A stretch of DNA of 64,000 nucleotides. It comes from Amycolatopsis thermoflava N1165. GTDB taxonomy: Bacteria > Actinomycetota > Actinomycetes > Mycobacteriales > Pseudonocardiaceae. The stretch covers positions 3,385,560 to 3,449,559 of the forward strand of contig NZ_KI421511.1 in NCBI RefSeq assembly GCF_000473265.1, given 5' to 3'. Both the position numbers and the translations under genes were made by a program. Below the pieces are notes generated by a model. The model saw only the letters and a program-made list of their open reading frames with translations. It was not told the DNA's origin and did not search any database. Positions 34,681 through 42,662 of the stretch are shown here, piece by piece. The number at the start of each line of letters is the position of its first letter. Position 1 is the first letter of the stretch.

Positions 34681-35028
34681 CAGGGCCTCCTCGCGCGTGG
34701 TCCACAGGCGCACGACCTCGCCGGCCCCGGTGATCTCCAGCGGCCGCCGCGTGAAGCCGGATCCGACCACCACGTGCACCTTCCCCGGCGCCTCGGCGCC
34801 CGCGGCCAGCACGACCGCGATCCCGGCCGACGCCAGGAAACTCACCTCGGTCAGGTCGATCACCAGCCGCTGCGGGCAGGCACGCGCGGCGGGCAGGGCG
34901 ACGGCCTCGAACGCGGGCGCCGTCAGGTGGTCGAGTTCGCCCGCGACACGCACGAGCGTCGCGCCGGGCAGGTGCTCCACGTGCACGTCCACGTGCGCGA
35001 CGGGCTCGTTCGGCTGGAAGGTGGACAC
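34669..35028 (-). CDS. STAS-domain anti-sigma factor antagonist
   Basis: 119 residues. The STAS fold is visible in TLVRVAGELDHLTAPAFEAV and LVIDLTEVSFLASAGIAVVL, where the Ser in SAG corresponds to the phosphorylated serine of SpoIIAA-type antagonists. The usual Asp before that Ser is Ala (FLASAG instead of FLDSAG). It would take part in a partner-switching control of a sigma factor, but no anti-sigma kinase gene is next to it. Start is GTG 35028. Confidence 0.85.
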   Translation of the reverse strand: MSTFQPNEPVAHVDVHVEHLPGATLVRVAGELDHLTAPAFEAVALPAARACPQRLVIDLTEVSFLASAGIAVVLAAGAEAPGKVHVVVGSGFTRRPLEITGAGEVVRLWTTREEALAEG

Positions 35029-35097
35029 CGTTCGTATCTAACCGCGACGAGCTGACCGCGCAAAGCCCGGTCTTGCGTCCGGCGAACCCGTGTGGCC

Positions 35098-35117
35098 TAA
35101 TATGGCATCAAGTGCCA
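35098..35117 (+). promoter_or_regulatory. Candidate -10 box overlapping a TGGCA-N5-TGCCA operator before mftD
   Basis: TAATAT at 35098-35103 is a good -10 hexamer (possible -35 TTGCGT at 35073-35078, 19-base spacer). The palindrome TGGCATCAAGTGCCA (35103-35117) begins at its last base, where a repressor would block transcription. The start of mftD is 37 bases further on. Confidence 0.5.
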
Positions 35118-35153
35118 AAATGGTGTCCCTCATCGGCGAGGCGGAGTGGCGAG

Positions 35154-36335
35154 ATGTCCAACGGTTGGTTCGAGACGGTGGCCGAAGCTCAGCGGCGGGC
35201 CAGGAAGCGGCTGCCGAAGTCGGTCTACGGCGCATTGGTGGCGGGATCCGAACGCGGGATCACGGTCGACGACAACATCGCCGCGTTCGCCGAACTCGGC
35301 TTCGCCCCACACGTCGCCGGGCTGTCCGACAAGCGTGAGCTGGGCACGACGGTGATGGGCCAGCCGATCTCGCTGCCGGTCGTCATCTCCCCCACCGGTG
35401 TCCAGGCCGTGCACCCCGACGGCGAGGTGGCCGTGGCGCGCGCCGCGGCCGCGCGCGGCACCGCGATGGGCCTGAGCTCGTTCGCCAGCAAGTCCATCGA
35501 GGAGGTCGCGGCGGCCAACCCGCAGACCTTCTTCCAGATGTACTGGGTCGGCAGCCGGGACGTGCTCGTGCAGCGCATGGAGCGCGCCAGGGCCGCCGGC
35601 GCGGTCGGGCTGATCATGACGCTGGACTGGTCGTTCTCCACCGGACGCGACTGGGGCAGCCCGGTCATCCCGGAGAAGCTGGACCTGAAGGCGATGATGC
35701 GGTTCGCGCCGGAGGGCATCACGCGGCCGAAGTGGCTGTGGGACTTCGCGAAGACACGCAAGCTGCCCGACCTGACCACCCCGAACCTGACCCCGCCCGG
35801 CGGCACGGCCCCGACCTTCTTCGGCGCCTACGGCGAGTGGATGCAGACGCCGCTGCCGACGTGGGAGGACGTCGCGTGGCTGCGGGAGCAGTGGGGCGGG
35901 CCGTTCATGCTCAAGGGCGTCATGCGGGTGGACGACGCCAAGCGGGCCGTGGACGCCGGCGTCACCGCGATCTCGGTGTCCAACCACGGCGGCAACAACC
36001 TGGACGGCACACCGGCCCCGATCCGCGCGCTGCCCGCGATCGCGGACGCCGTCGGCGGCGACGTCGAGGTGCTGCTGGACGGCGGCATCCGGCGCGGCAG
36101 CGACGTCGTCAAGGCGATCGCCCTCGGCGCGAAGGCCGTGCTCATCGGCCGCGCGTACCTGTGGGGCCTGGCGGCCAACGGGCAGGCCGGGGTGGAGAAC
36201 GTGCTGGACATCCTCCGCGGCGGCATCGACTCGGCCGTCCTGGGCCTCGGCAAGACGTCGATCCACGACCTCACCCGCGACGACGTGGTGATCCCGCCTG
36301 GCTTCGAGCGCGCCCTCGGGGTGCCGAAGAGCTGA
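35154..36335 (+). CDS. mftD: Pre-mycofactocin synthase MftD-like FMN enzyme (orphan)
   Basis: 393 residues, alpha-hydroxyacid-oxidase fold. The sequence follows MftD closely: WFETVAEAQRRARKRLPKSV, LGFAPHVAGLSDKREL, VISPTGVQAVHPDGEVAVAR, GAYGEWMQTPLPTWEDVAWL, SVSNHGGNNLDGTPAP and NVLDILRGGIDSAVLGLG. The catalytic His is in SNHGGNNLDG; lactate oxidases have Arg where this family has Asn. MftD converts the tyramine-like AHDP core to pre-mycofactocin. No mftA, mftB, mftC, mftE or mftF is near: the upstream gene is STAS and a perfect terminator follows. It is therefore either an isolated paralogue or a displaced family member. Start is ATG 35154 with GGAG eight bases upstream. Confidence 0.85.
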   Translation: MSNGWFETVAEAQRRARKRLPKSVYGALVAGSERGITVDDNIAAFAELGFAPHVAGLSDKRELGTTVMGQPISLPVVISPTGVQAVHPDGEVAVARAAAARGTAMGLSSFASKSIEEVAAANPQTFFQMYWVGSRDVLVQRMERARAAGAVGLIMTLDWSFSTGRDWGSPVIPEKLDLKAMMRFAPEGITRPKWLWDFAKTRKLPDLTTPNLTPPGGTAPTFFGAYGEWMQTPLPTWEDVAWLREQWGGPFMLKGVMRVDDAKRAVDAGVTAISVSNHGGNNLDGTPAPIRALPAIADAVGGDVEVLLDGGIRRGSDVVKAIALGAKAVLIGRAYLWGLAANGQAGVENVLDILRGGIDSAVLGLGKTSIHDLTRDDVVIPPGFERALGVPKS

Positions 36336-36339
36336 GCCA

Positions 36340-36383
36340 CCCCGGCGGCGGGCTTCGAGCGGACGAGCCCGCCGCCGGGGTTT
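36340..36383 (+). terminator. Intrinsic terminator after mftD
   Basis: A perfect 15-base stem, 36340-36354 with 36366-36380, with an 11-base loop, starts 5 bases after the mftD stop and is followed by TTT. It isolates mftD from what follows. Confidence 0.9.
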
Positions 36384-36388
36384 CCAAC

Positions 36389-36702
36389 CTAACCGGCTTG
36401 CAGCCGTTCCCGGCCCGTGCCGGTCAGCAGCCGGATCAGCGTGTTCATCCGCTCGTCGTCGTGGTCGAGCCGGATGCCGTACTGGGACAACCGGTAGGCG
36501 CCGTCCCCGTTCCTTGCAGAACTGCGCGATCGCCGCGGTGTAGTCGCCGCCCCGCCAGCGCCCGGCGCAGCAGGTTCGCGACCACCCGCGACGCCGCGTC
36601 CGGCTCGACGCGCTGGAAGTACTCGTTGGCGATGGACGCTTGTTTCGGCGGGTCGAAGGTCTCTGCGATGGCGGCACTCGGTTCGGACCGCTCGCCACTG
36701 CG
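36389..36702 (-). pseudogene. Frameshifted remnant of an unidentified gene
   Basis: Minus-strand protein-like sequence runs through three frames. ETFDPPKQASIANEYFQRVE is followed by AASRVVANLLRRALAG in one frame, GDYTAAIAQFCK in the next, and DGAYRLSQYGIRLDHDDERM to a stop at 36389 in the third. Two small indels (near 36543 and 36500) would restore one protein. There is no start codon, since a stop precedes it at 36703. I do not recognise the family. Nothing else is seen in the 36384-36809 spacer. Confidence 0.5.
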
Positions 36703-36809
36703 TTACACCGCGTCCGGACGCAGTGAGCTTCGGGACAACTCACTCGGCACCGGACGTTCCGGAAGGTACTTTCACAAGGCAACCATCCGTGCACGAACTC
36801 CGGAGTCGC

Positions 36810-38678
36810 ATGTCCTCGTCTCCCGGCCGCCTCACGGCGGTTCTCGCGCTGGCCGGTGTCGTCGTCGCCGTCATGCAGACCCTCATGGTGCCGCTGCTGG
36901 CCGACCTGCCGTCGCTGCTGCACAGCGACAGCTCCGACACCGCCTGGGTCATCACGATCACCCTGCTCACCGGCGCGGTCGCCACCCCGGTGCTGGGCCG
37001 CCTCGGCGACATGTACGGCAAGCGCCGCATGATGCTCGTCGCGCTGACGTTGCAGGTCGCGGGCTCCCTGGTGTGCGGCCTGACGACCGCGCTGCTGCCC
37101 ATGATGATCGGCCGCGGGCTGCAGGGCTTCGCCATCGGCGCGATCCCGCTCGGCATCAGCATCATGCGCGACGAACTGCCGCCGGAACGCCTCGGCGGCG
37201 CGGTTGGCCTGATGAGCTCGTCGCTGGGCATCGGCGGCGCGTTCGCGCTCCCGGTCGCCGCGCTGGTGGCCGAGCACTTCAACTGGCACATCCTGTTCCT
37301 CGGTGCGGCCGCGCTCGGGCTCGTCAGCCTGGTGCTGATCGTGCTCGTGGTGCCGGAGTCCGCGGTCCGCTCCCCCGGCCGCTTCGACCTGCCCGGCGCG
37401 ATCGGGCTGTCCGCGGCGCTGGTGTGCCTGCTGCTGGCGATCTCGAAGGGCGGCGACTGGGGCTGGGGCAGCACCCGCACCCTCGGCTTCAGCGGCGCGG
37501 CGGTGGTGCTGTTCGTGGCGTGGGGATTCCTGCAGCTGCGCACCGCCGAACCGCTGGTCGACCTGCGCACCACCGCGCGGCGGCCGGTCCTGCTCACCAA
37601 CCTGACCTCGATCATGGTCGGCTTCGCGCTGTACGCGACGCAGCTGGTGCCGCCGCAGCTGCTGCAGCTGCCGTCCGCGACCGGCTACGGGCTCGGGCTG
37701 TCGATGGTCGTCGCCGGGTTGTGCGTCGCGCCGTCGGGCCTGCTGATGATGGCGATGTCCCCGCTCGCGGCCCACCTGATCGCCGCGCGCGGCCCGAAGG
37801 TCTCGCTGCTGTGCGGCATCACCGTGCTCGGCGCCGGTTACGGGCTCGGCCTGACGCTGATGGGCGCGGGCTGGCAGATGGCGATCTTCTCGGCGATGGC
37901 GGGCGCGGGCGTCGGCCTCGCCTACGCCGCCATGCCCAGCCTGATCATGAGCGCGGTCCCGGCCACCGAGACCGCGGCGGCCAACGGCCTCAACACGCTG
38001 ATGCGCTCGATCGGCACGTCGTCGTCGAGCGCCGTGGTCGGCATGGTGCTCGCCGGCATGACGATCGACTTCGGTGGCACGCCGGTGCCCAGCCTCGACG
38101 GGTTCCGCACGACGTTCCTGATCGGCTGCGCCGCGTGCGTGGCCGCGCTGCTGATCGCGTTCTTCATCCCCGGCCGCGCGCGCCCGGCGGAGACCCTGCT
38201 GCTGGGCGTCGTGCGGTCGCCGCGCGGCGTCCTCGAAGGCGCGGCGGTGACCCTGATCAGCAAGGACGGGCAGCAGACCGGCACCACGTCGACCGACGTG
38301 AGCGGCCGGTACTCGCTGAACATCCCGGATGGCGAGCACGTCCTCGTCTGCTCCGCCGCCGGCTTCCAGCCGGAGGCGGCGCCGGTGAGCGGTCCGGGCG
38401 AAGTGGACTTCACGCTGTCGGCCACCGGCGCCATCACCGGCACCGTCGGGGTGGCCGGCGCGCTGCTGATCGCCACCGACGAGCGCGGCGAGGTCGCGGG
38501 CAGCGTCACCTCCCGCGCGGACGGCTCGTTCCAGCTGCCCGGCCTGCTGCCCGGCCGCTACGCGCTCGCCGTGGCCAGGCGCGGCTACCGGACCGCCGCC
38601 GTTCCGGTGCGGGTCGGCGACGGCCCGGTCCGCTGCGAGCTCGTCCTCGTGCCCGAGGACGTGACGGTCACGAACTAG
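36810..38678 (+). CDS. MFS drug exporter (DHA2-like) with C-terminal transthyretin-like/carboxypeptidase-regulatory domains
   Basis: 622 residues from ATG 36810 (CGGAG five bases upstream). Residues 1-460 hold about 14 membrane helices and the motif GRLGDMYGKRRMMLV, as in DHA2 exporters. From about 470 the chain leaves the membrane and carries two short beta-sandwich repeats (LLLGVVRSPRGVLEGAAVTL ... TSTDVSGRYSLNIPDGEHVL and ADGSFQLPGLLPGRYALAVA), the pattern of carboxypeptidase-regulatory-like (transthyretin-like) domains. Such domains are rare on an MFS carrier and normally occur in secreted proteins. The 3' end overlaps the next gene (convergent) by 11 bases. A GTG at 36723 is a possible but poorly supported earlier start. 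Confidence 0.88.
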   Translation: MSSSPGRLTAVLALAGVVVAVMQTLMVPLLADLPSLLHSDSSDTAWVITITLLTGAVATPVLGRLGDMYGKRRMMLVALTLQVAGSLVCGLTTALLPMMIGRGLQGFAIGAIPLGISIMRDELPPERLGGAVGLMSSSLGIGGAFALPVAALVAEHFNWHILFLGAAALGLVSLVLIVLVVPESAVRSPGRFDLPGAIGLSAALVCLLLAISKGGDWGWGSTRTLGFSGAAVVLFVAWGFLQLRTAEPLVDLRTTARRPVLLTNLTSIMVGFALYATQLVPPQLLQLPSATGYGLGLSMVVAGLCVAPSGLLMMAMSPLAAHLIAARGPKVSLLCGITVLGAGYGLGLTLMGAGWQMAIFSAMAGAGVGLAYAAMPSLIMSAVPATETAAANGLNTLMRSIGTSSSSAVVGMVLAGMTIDFGGTPVPSLDGFRTTFLIGCAACVAALLIAFFIPGRARPAETLLLGVVRSPRGVLEGAAVTLISKDGQQTGTTSTDVSGRYSLNIPDGEHVLVCSAAGFQPEAAPVSGPGEVDFTLSATGAITGTVGVAGALLIATDERGEVAGSVTSRADGSFQLPGLLPGRYALAVARRGYRTAAVPVRVGDGPVRCELVLVPEDVTVTN

Positions 38679-39828
38679 CCGGGAAGCCGTTCCGCCGGGC
38701 GCCGAGCACCACGGCCAGCACCGGCACGAGCAGCACCAGCACGGTCCACGGGAACACGCCGGGCCCGAACGCGTCGAGCAGGATCCCGCCGACCACGCCG
38801 CCGCCTGCCATGGCCGCGTTCCACAACGTCACCAGCGCGGCCTGCGCGGTGTCCGCCGCCTCGCCGCCCGCGTTCCCGGCGGCCGTCTGCAGCAGCGTCG
38901 GCACCCCGCCCCAGCCAAGGCCCCACAGCGCGGCCCCGGCGTAGACGAGCACCGCGTTGCCGGACAGCACGGCCAGGATCACCGCGGCGACGGCGACCAG
39001 CAGGGTCGCGGCGACGGTCAGCGCCCGCAGCTGCCGGTCGATGCGCGCGCCGACGATCGCGATGCTCAGCACGGACGCGACGCCGAACACCAGCAGCACC
39101 ACGTCGATCCGGACGCCGTGCAGGAATGTGGCCAGGTAGGTGTAAAGGATGTTGTGGGCCAGCACGAACACGAGCGTGACGACCAGGACCGGCGCGACGC
39201 CCGGGACGGCGACCGCGCGCCGCACCGGGATCCGGCCGCCGTCACGCTGCCCCGGCTGGTCCGGCACGGTCGCGACGATCCAGGCGATCAGCACGACGGC
39301 GATCACCGACATCACGCCGAACGTAACGCGCCATCCGACGACCTCGCCGAGGAAGGTGCCGGCCGGGACGCCGAGCGACAACGCGAGCGGGATGCCGGCC
39401 ATCACGACCGCGATCGCCTTGCCCTGCAGGTGTTCCGGCGCCAGCCGCCGCGCGTACCCGGCGAGCAGCGCCCACACCACGCCGGCGGCCACCCCGGCGG
39501 CGAACCGGCCCGCCATGGTCAGCACGTAGGCGCCGGACACCGCGGTGACGGTGTTGGCGACGGCGAACCCGGCCACCCCGGCGAGCAGCAGGCGCTTGCG
39601 GCGCCAGCCCGCGGTCGCCGCGGACAGCGGGATCGCCGCGAGCGCGGTGCCGATCGCGTAGATCGTGACGGCCTGCCCCATCGCGGACTCGCCGACGCGC
39701 AGGTCGGCGCTCATCGCGGGCAGCACGCCAGCGGGCAGGGCTTCGGTGAGGACGGTGATGAACGCCGCGGTCGTCAACGCGAGCAGGGACCGCAGCCGGA
39801 GTCGGGAAGGGGTCAGCACATCGATCAC
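38668..39828 (-). CDS. MFS transporter, DHA1 family
   Basis: 386 residues, about 12 helices. The N-terminal LTEALPAGVLPAMSADL and the GRFAAGVAAGVVWALLAGYA region are typical of the DHA1 exporters of the AraJ/NepI/purine efflux group. It is divergent from the MerR gene, with a 22-base palindrome between them, so it is probably a drug-inducible efflux pump under MerR control. Start is ATG 39828. Confidence 0.9.
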   Translation of the reverse strand: MIDVLTPSRLRLRSLLALTTAAFITVLTEALPAGVLPAMSADLRVGESAMGQAVTIYAIGTALAAIPLSAATAGWRRKRLLLAGVAGFAVANTVTAVSGAYVLTMAGRFAAGVAAGVVWALLAGYARRLAPEHLQGKAIAVVMAGIPLALSLGVPAGTFLGEVVGWRVTFGVMSVIAVVLIAWIVATVPDQPGQRDGGRIPVRRAVAVPGVAPVLVVTLVFVLAHNILYTYLATFLHGVRIDVVLLVFGVASVLSIAIVGARIDRQLRALTVAATLLVAVAAVILAVLSGNAVLVYAGAALWGLGWGGVPTLLQTAAGNAGGEAADTAQAALVTLWNAAMAGGGVVGGILLDAFGPGVFPWTVLVLLVPVLAVVLGARRNGFPASS

Positions 39829-39842
39829 GGCGTTATGCTGGA

Positions 39843-39864
39843 ACCATCACACAGATGTGAAGGT
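39843..39864. promoter_or_regulatory. MerR-type operator between the MFS exporter and merR-like gene
   Basis: The palindrome ACCATCACA-CAGA-TGTGAAGGT has nine-base arms with one mismatch. It lies in the 59-base divergent spacer, as expected for a MerR protein that controls both the exporter and itself. Confidence 0.6.
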
Positions 39865-39887
39865 CAAATCGCTGTGAGGGGAACCAC

Positions 39888-40265
39888 ATGCGCATCGGGG
39901 AGCTGTCGGAACGCACCGAAACGCCCCGCCGCCTGCTGCGTTACTACGAGGAGCAGGGGCTCATCGTGTCCCGGCGCCTGCCGAACGGCTACCGCGACTA
40001 CGACGAGTACAACGTCGACCGGGTGCTGCAGATCCGCGGCCTGCTCGACGCCGGACTGCCCACCCGCATCATCAAGCAGATCCTGCCGTGCCTGGACAAG
40101 CCGCGCACGATCTACTTCCCCGACGCCACGCCGGAGATGCTGGCGACGCTGGAACAGGAGCGGGACCGGATGACCCGGCGCATCGACTGCCTCACCCGCA
40201 ACCGGGACGCCATCAGCGAGTATCTGGACATCGTGCGGCAGGGCCGTCAGCCCGACGTGGCCTGA
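39888..40265 (+). CDS. MerR family regulator
   Basis: 125 residues. The helix-turn-helix begins MRIGELSERTETPRRLLRYY, with the wing region GLIVSRRLPNGYRDYDEYNV, followed by a coiled-coil dimer helix. There is no metal-binding cysteine cluster, so it belongs to the multidrug-type MerR proteins rather than to metal sensors. Start is ATG 39888 (GAGGGG upstream). Its last 19 bases overlap the convergent DinB gene. Confidence 0.92.
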   Translation: MRIGELSERTETPRRLLRYYEEQGLIVSRRLPNGYRDYDEYNVDRVLQIRGLLDAGLPTRIIKQILPCLDKPRTIYFPDATPEMLATLEQERDRMTRRIDCLTRNRDAISEYLDIVRQGRQPDVA

Positions 40266-40753
40266 GCCGCCCGGAGCAGGCGCAGCTGCCCGATCTCGGC
40301 CGCGTTCTTCATCAGTTCCGCGTTCACCCACGCGGCCTGATGCGCCACGGTGAGCCCGGCCTCGGCGGGCCACGGGAAGGCGGCGGGAGCGTCCGGATCG
40401 GACAGTCGGTCGAGGACGCCGCCCCAGTCGGTGGCCAGCTCGCGCAGCCAGGCCACGGCGTTCTCGTCGCCGGGCCAGCCGACCGACTCGCGCTCGCGGG
40501 GCGCGCGGCCGTGCGCGTGGTCCAGCGCGACGCTCCACCACCAGCCGACGTGCCAGGTGATCCAGGCGATGGTGGGCACCGGCACCGGGTCCGGTTCGGT
40601 GTCCGCCCAGTCGATCGTCCAGCCGTCCCCGGCCCGCCGGACGTGCCAGGTCAGCGGCCCCGGCTCCCAGCGGAAGTCCGCCGGGGTGAGGGCGCTCAGG
40701 TGGAGGTCGGCCAGCGACCAGGTCAGGTCGAACTGCCAGCGCAGGAGGGACAC
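40247..40753 (-). CDS. DinB/maleylpyruvate-isomerase-like superfamily protein
   Basis: 168 residues, four-helix-bundle type. SLLRWQFDLTWSLADLHLSA, TIAWITWHVGWWWSVALDH (metal His pattern) and AHQAAWVNAELMKNAAEIG fit the DinB-2 family. Such proteins act as thiol-dependent transferases (mycothiol or bacillithiol) or have no assigned role. Start is GTG 40753 (GGAG region overlaps the end of the gene to the right). Confidence 0.75.
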   Translation of the reverse strand: MSLLRWQFDLTWSLADLHLSALTPADFRWEPGPLTWHVRRAGDGWTIDWADTEPDPVPVPTIAWITWHVGWWWSVALDHAHGRAPRERESVGWPGDENAVAWLRELATDWGGVLDRLSDPDAPAAFPWPAEAGLTVAHQAAWVNAELMKNAAEIGQLRLLRAAQATSG

Positions 40754-40816
40754 GGCCGGATGATCGCAGCGCCCAGTCCGGGCGGCCAACCGGATTTCCG
40801 CACGTACACTCGTGTG

Positions 40817-41692
40817 GTGCGGACGCGACCGACCCTGAGCTGGACGCCGGCCGGTGAGCCGCTGCCCCGCACGACCAGCCTGGACGACGTGGTCCGCATC
40901 GCCGGCACCGGCGGCGTGGTCGTGCTGAGCGGCGCCGGGCTGTCGACCGAGTCCGGGATCCCGGACTACCGCGGCGCCACCGGCAGCCTGCGGCGCCACA
41001 CGCCGATGACGTACCAGGAGTTCGTGGCGGCCGAGCACGCGCGGCGCCGATACTGGGCGCGCAGCCACCTCGGCTGGCGCACCATCGCGCGGGCGCACCC
41101 CAACGACGGCCACCGCGCGGTGGCGGCGCTGCGGGCCGCGGGCGTGGTCGGCGGCGTGATCACGCAGAACGTCGACGGGTTGCACCAGGCGGCCGGCACG
41201 CCGGACGTCGTCGAGTTGCACGGCAGCCTGGACCGGGTCGTGTGCCTGTCCTGCCGTGCGTTGTCACCCCGCGAGGAGCTGGACCGCCGCCTGCGCGAGG
41301 CGAACCCGGGCTTCACGGCGACCGCGACGCGCGTCAACCCGGACGGCGACGTGGAACTGGCCGACGACGACGTGCGTGGCTTCCGCGTCGTGCCGTGCAC
41401 CGCGTGCGCGGGCGTGCTGAAGCCGGACGTGGTGTTCTTCGGCGAGAACGTCGAACCGTCCCGTGTGGACCGGTGCTTCCGGCTGGTGGACGAGGCGTCC
41501 GCGCTGCTGGTGCTCGGCTCGTCCCTGACGGTCATGTCCGGGCTGCGGTTCGTCCGCCGCGCCGCCGAGGCGGGCAAGCCGGTGGCGATCATCAACCAGG
41601 GCCCCACGCGCGGCGACAAGTACGCGGACGTGCGGGTGGACCTGCCGCTGGGCCGTGCGCTCACCGAGCTGGTCGCGCGCCTGGCTGTGTAG
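40817..41692 (+). CDS. Sir2 family NAD-dependent protein deacylase
   Basis: 291 residues. Sirtuin motifs: VVVLSGAGLSTESGIPDYRG, ITQNVDGLHQAAGT, ELHGSLDRVVCLSC and VVPCTACAGVLKPDVVFFGE (two CxxC zinc pairs), LGSSLTV and IINQGPTRGDKYADV. It removes acyl groups from lysines in an NAD-dependent way. A TACACT hexamer at 40805-40810 lies directly before the GTG start, so it may be leaderless. A second GTG at 40814 is also in frame. Confidence 0.9.
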   Translation: MRTRPTLSWTPAGEPLPRTTSLDDVVRIAGTGGVVVLSGAGLSTESGIPDYRGATGSLRRHTPMTYQEFVAAEHARRRYWARSHLGWRTIARAHPNDGHRAVAALRAAGVVGGVITQNVDGLHQAAGTPDVVELHGSLDRVVCLSCRALSPREELDRRLREANPGFTATATRVNPDGDVELADDDVRGFRVVPCTACAGVLKPDVVFFGENVEPSRVDRCFRLVDEASALLVLGSSLTVMSGLRFVRRAAEAGKPVAIINQGPTRGDKYADVRVDLPLGRALTELVARLAV

Positions 41693-41695
41693 GTG

Positions 41696-42000
41696 TGTTG
41701 TTTGGTGAGGTTGGTTTCGCGGCCGGCTGGGGTGTGGCCGTCGATGCCGGTGTGGGGTCGGTGGTAGTTGTACCGGTGCAGCCGGTCGGGGAGGGCTCTT
41801 TGGCGGTGGGTTTCTGAGGCGCAGGGCTGGTGGTAGGCCCATTCCTCGAGCGGGGTGCGGTGGACCAGCTCGCCCGGGCGGTCGCGTTGACAGCGGCGGA
41901 TCGGCTCGCCGGTGCCCCGATCACACGCGGCCAGCGGCGGCAGGCCGTGACGGCGTTGATCAGCGTCACAGCCCATCACCAACGCCCCCGAACAGCACAT
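41696..42000 (-). pseudogene. IS481-family transposase remnant with internal deletion
   Basis: The minus strand reads an IS481 N-terminal helix region (LPPLAACDRGTGEPIRRCQ, RDRPGELVH), then jumps directly to the C-terminal part (EEWAYHQPCASETHRQRALP, DRLHRYNYHRPHTGIDGHTP, ETNLTKQHT). The catalytic DDE core between them is missing, so the copy is dead. It abuts the methyltransferase gene, whose stop is at 42001. I do not see convincing terminal inverted repeats. Confidence 0.8.
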
Positions 42001-42624
42001 CTAGGGCGCGACGGCGACGCCGACCGACTGCGCGCCGAACGGCCGCGGCGAGCCGGCCTCGTAGAACTCGTCGAGTTCCCGGATGTCGAACCCGGCCCCG
42101 GTCAGCAGGTCCGCGACGGGGTTGGTGAGGCGGCAGCCGAACACCGCGCGCTGCAGCGGGTTCAGCCGGCGCTGCCACCGCCGGACGCCCGCGTCCGGCG
42201 CGAGGCCGTGTTCGGCGAAGTGCAGTGTGCCGCCGGGTTTGAGGACCCGCCGGATCTCCCGCACCGCGGCGGCCGGGTCCGGGATGGCGCACAACGTCCA
42301 GGTCGTCAGCGCCGTGTCGCAGCTGGCCTCGGGCACGGGCAGCGACTGCCCGTCCGTGCCGGCCCGCTCGACCGGCACGGCGGACGCGGCGAGCCGTCCG
42401 CCCGCCAGCCGCCAGGCCGCGTCCGACGGCTCGATGGCGACGACCTCCGCGACCGCCGCCGGGTAGAAGGAAACGTTCAGGCCGGAGCCGAAGCCGATCT
42501 CCAGCACCCGGCCGCGCAGCCCGGCGCAGGCGCGTTCCCGGTGCGGGTGCGCCTGCGTGGCCCCGCAGGTGACGTCGATGAGCCGTGGCCGGATCCGGTT
42601 CGCATAGACGCTCATGGACGCCAT
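42001..42624 (-). CDS. SAM-dependent methyltransferase (class I, methyltransferase-11 type)
   Basis: 207 residues. Motif I is VLEIGFGSGLNVSFYP, followed by acidic VVAIEPSDAAW and post-I GQSLPVPEASCDTALTTWTL. The C-terminal NPLQRAVFGCRLTNPVADLL is like the phosphatidyl-lipid or ubiquinone-type methyltransferases. Start is ATG 42624; an ATG at 42615 (MSVYANRI) is equally possible. Substrate unknown. Its short distance from the IclR start (38 bases between divergent starts) suggests a shared control region. Confidence 0.88.
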   Translation of the reverse strand: MASMSVYANRIRPRLIDVTCGATQAHPHRERACAGLRGRVLEIGFGSGLNVSFYPAAVAEVVAIEPSDAAWRLAGGRLAASAVPVERAGTDGQSLPVPEASCDTALTTWTLCAIPDPAAAVREIRRVLKPGGTLHFAEHGLAPDAGVRRWQRRLNPLQRAVFGCRLTNPVADLLTGAGFDIRELDEFYEAGSPRPFGAQSVGVAVAP

Positions 42625-42662
42625 TGTCCGCGACGCCCGGCCGTGGCGGCTAACCTGCTGGT

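Noticed and set aside
35154-36335. Complete mycofactocin cluster
   Set aside because: Neighbouring genes on both sides were read and none is mftA, mftB, mftC, mftE or mftF.
36723-36809. GTG at 36723 as start of the MFS exporter
   Set aside because: It has no ribosome-binding sequence, and the added residues are not membrane-like. ATG 36810 follows CGGAG and begins where the first helix is expected.
35130-38339. Very long open frame on the minus strand opposite mftD and the MFS exporter
   Set aside because: It is the antisense shadow of two well-supported genes, rich in Arg, Gly, His and Ala with no recognisable domain, as happens in high-GC DNA.
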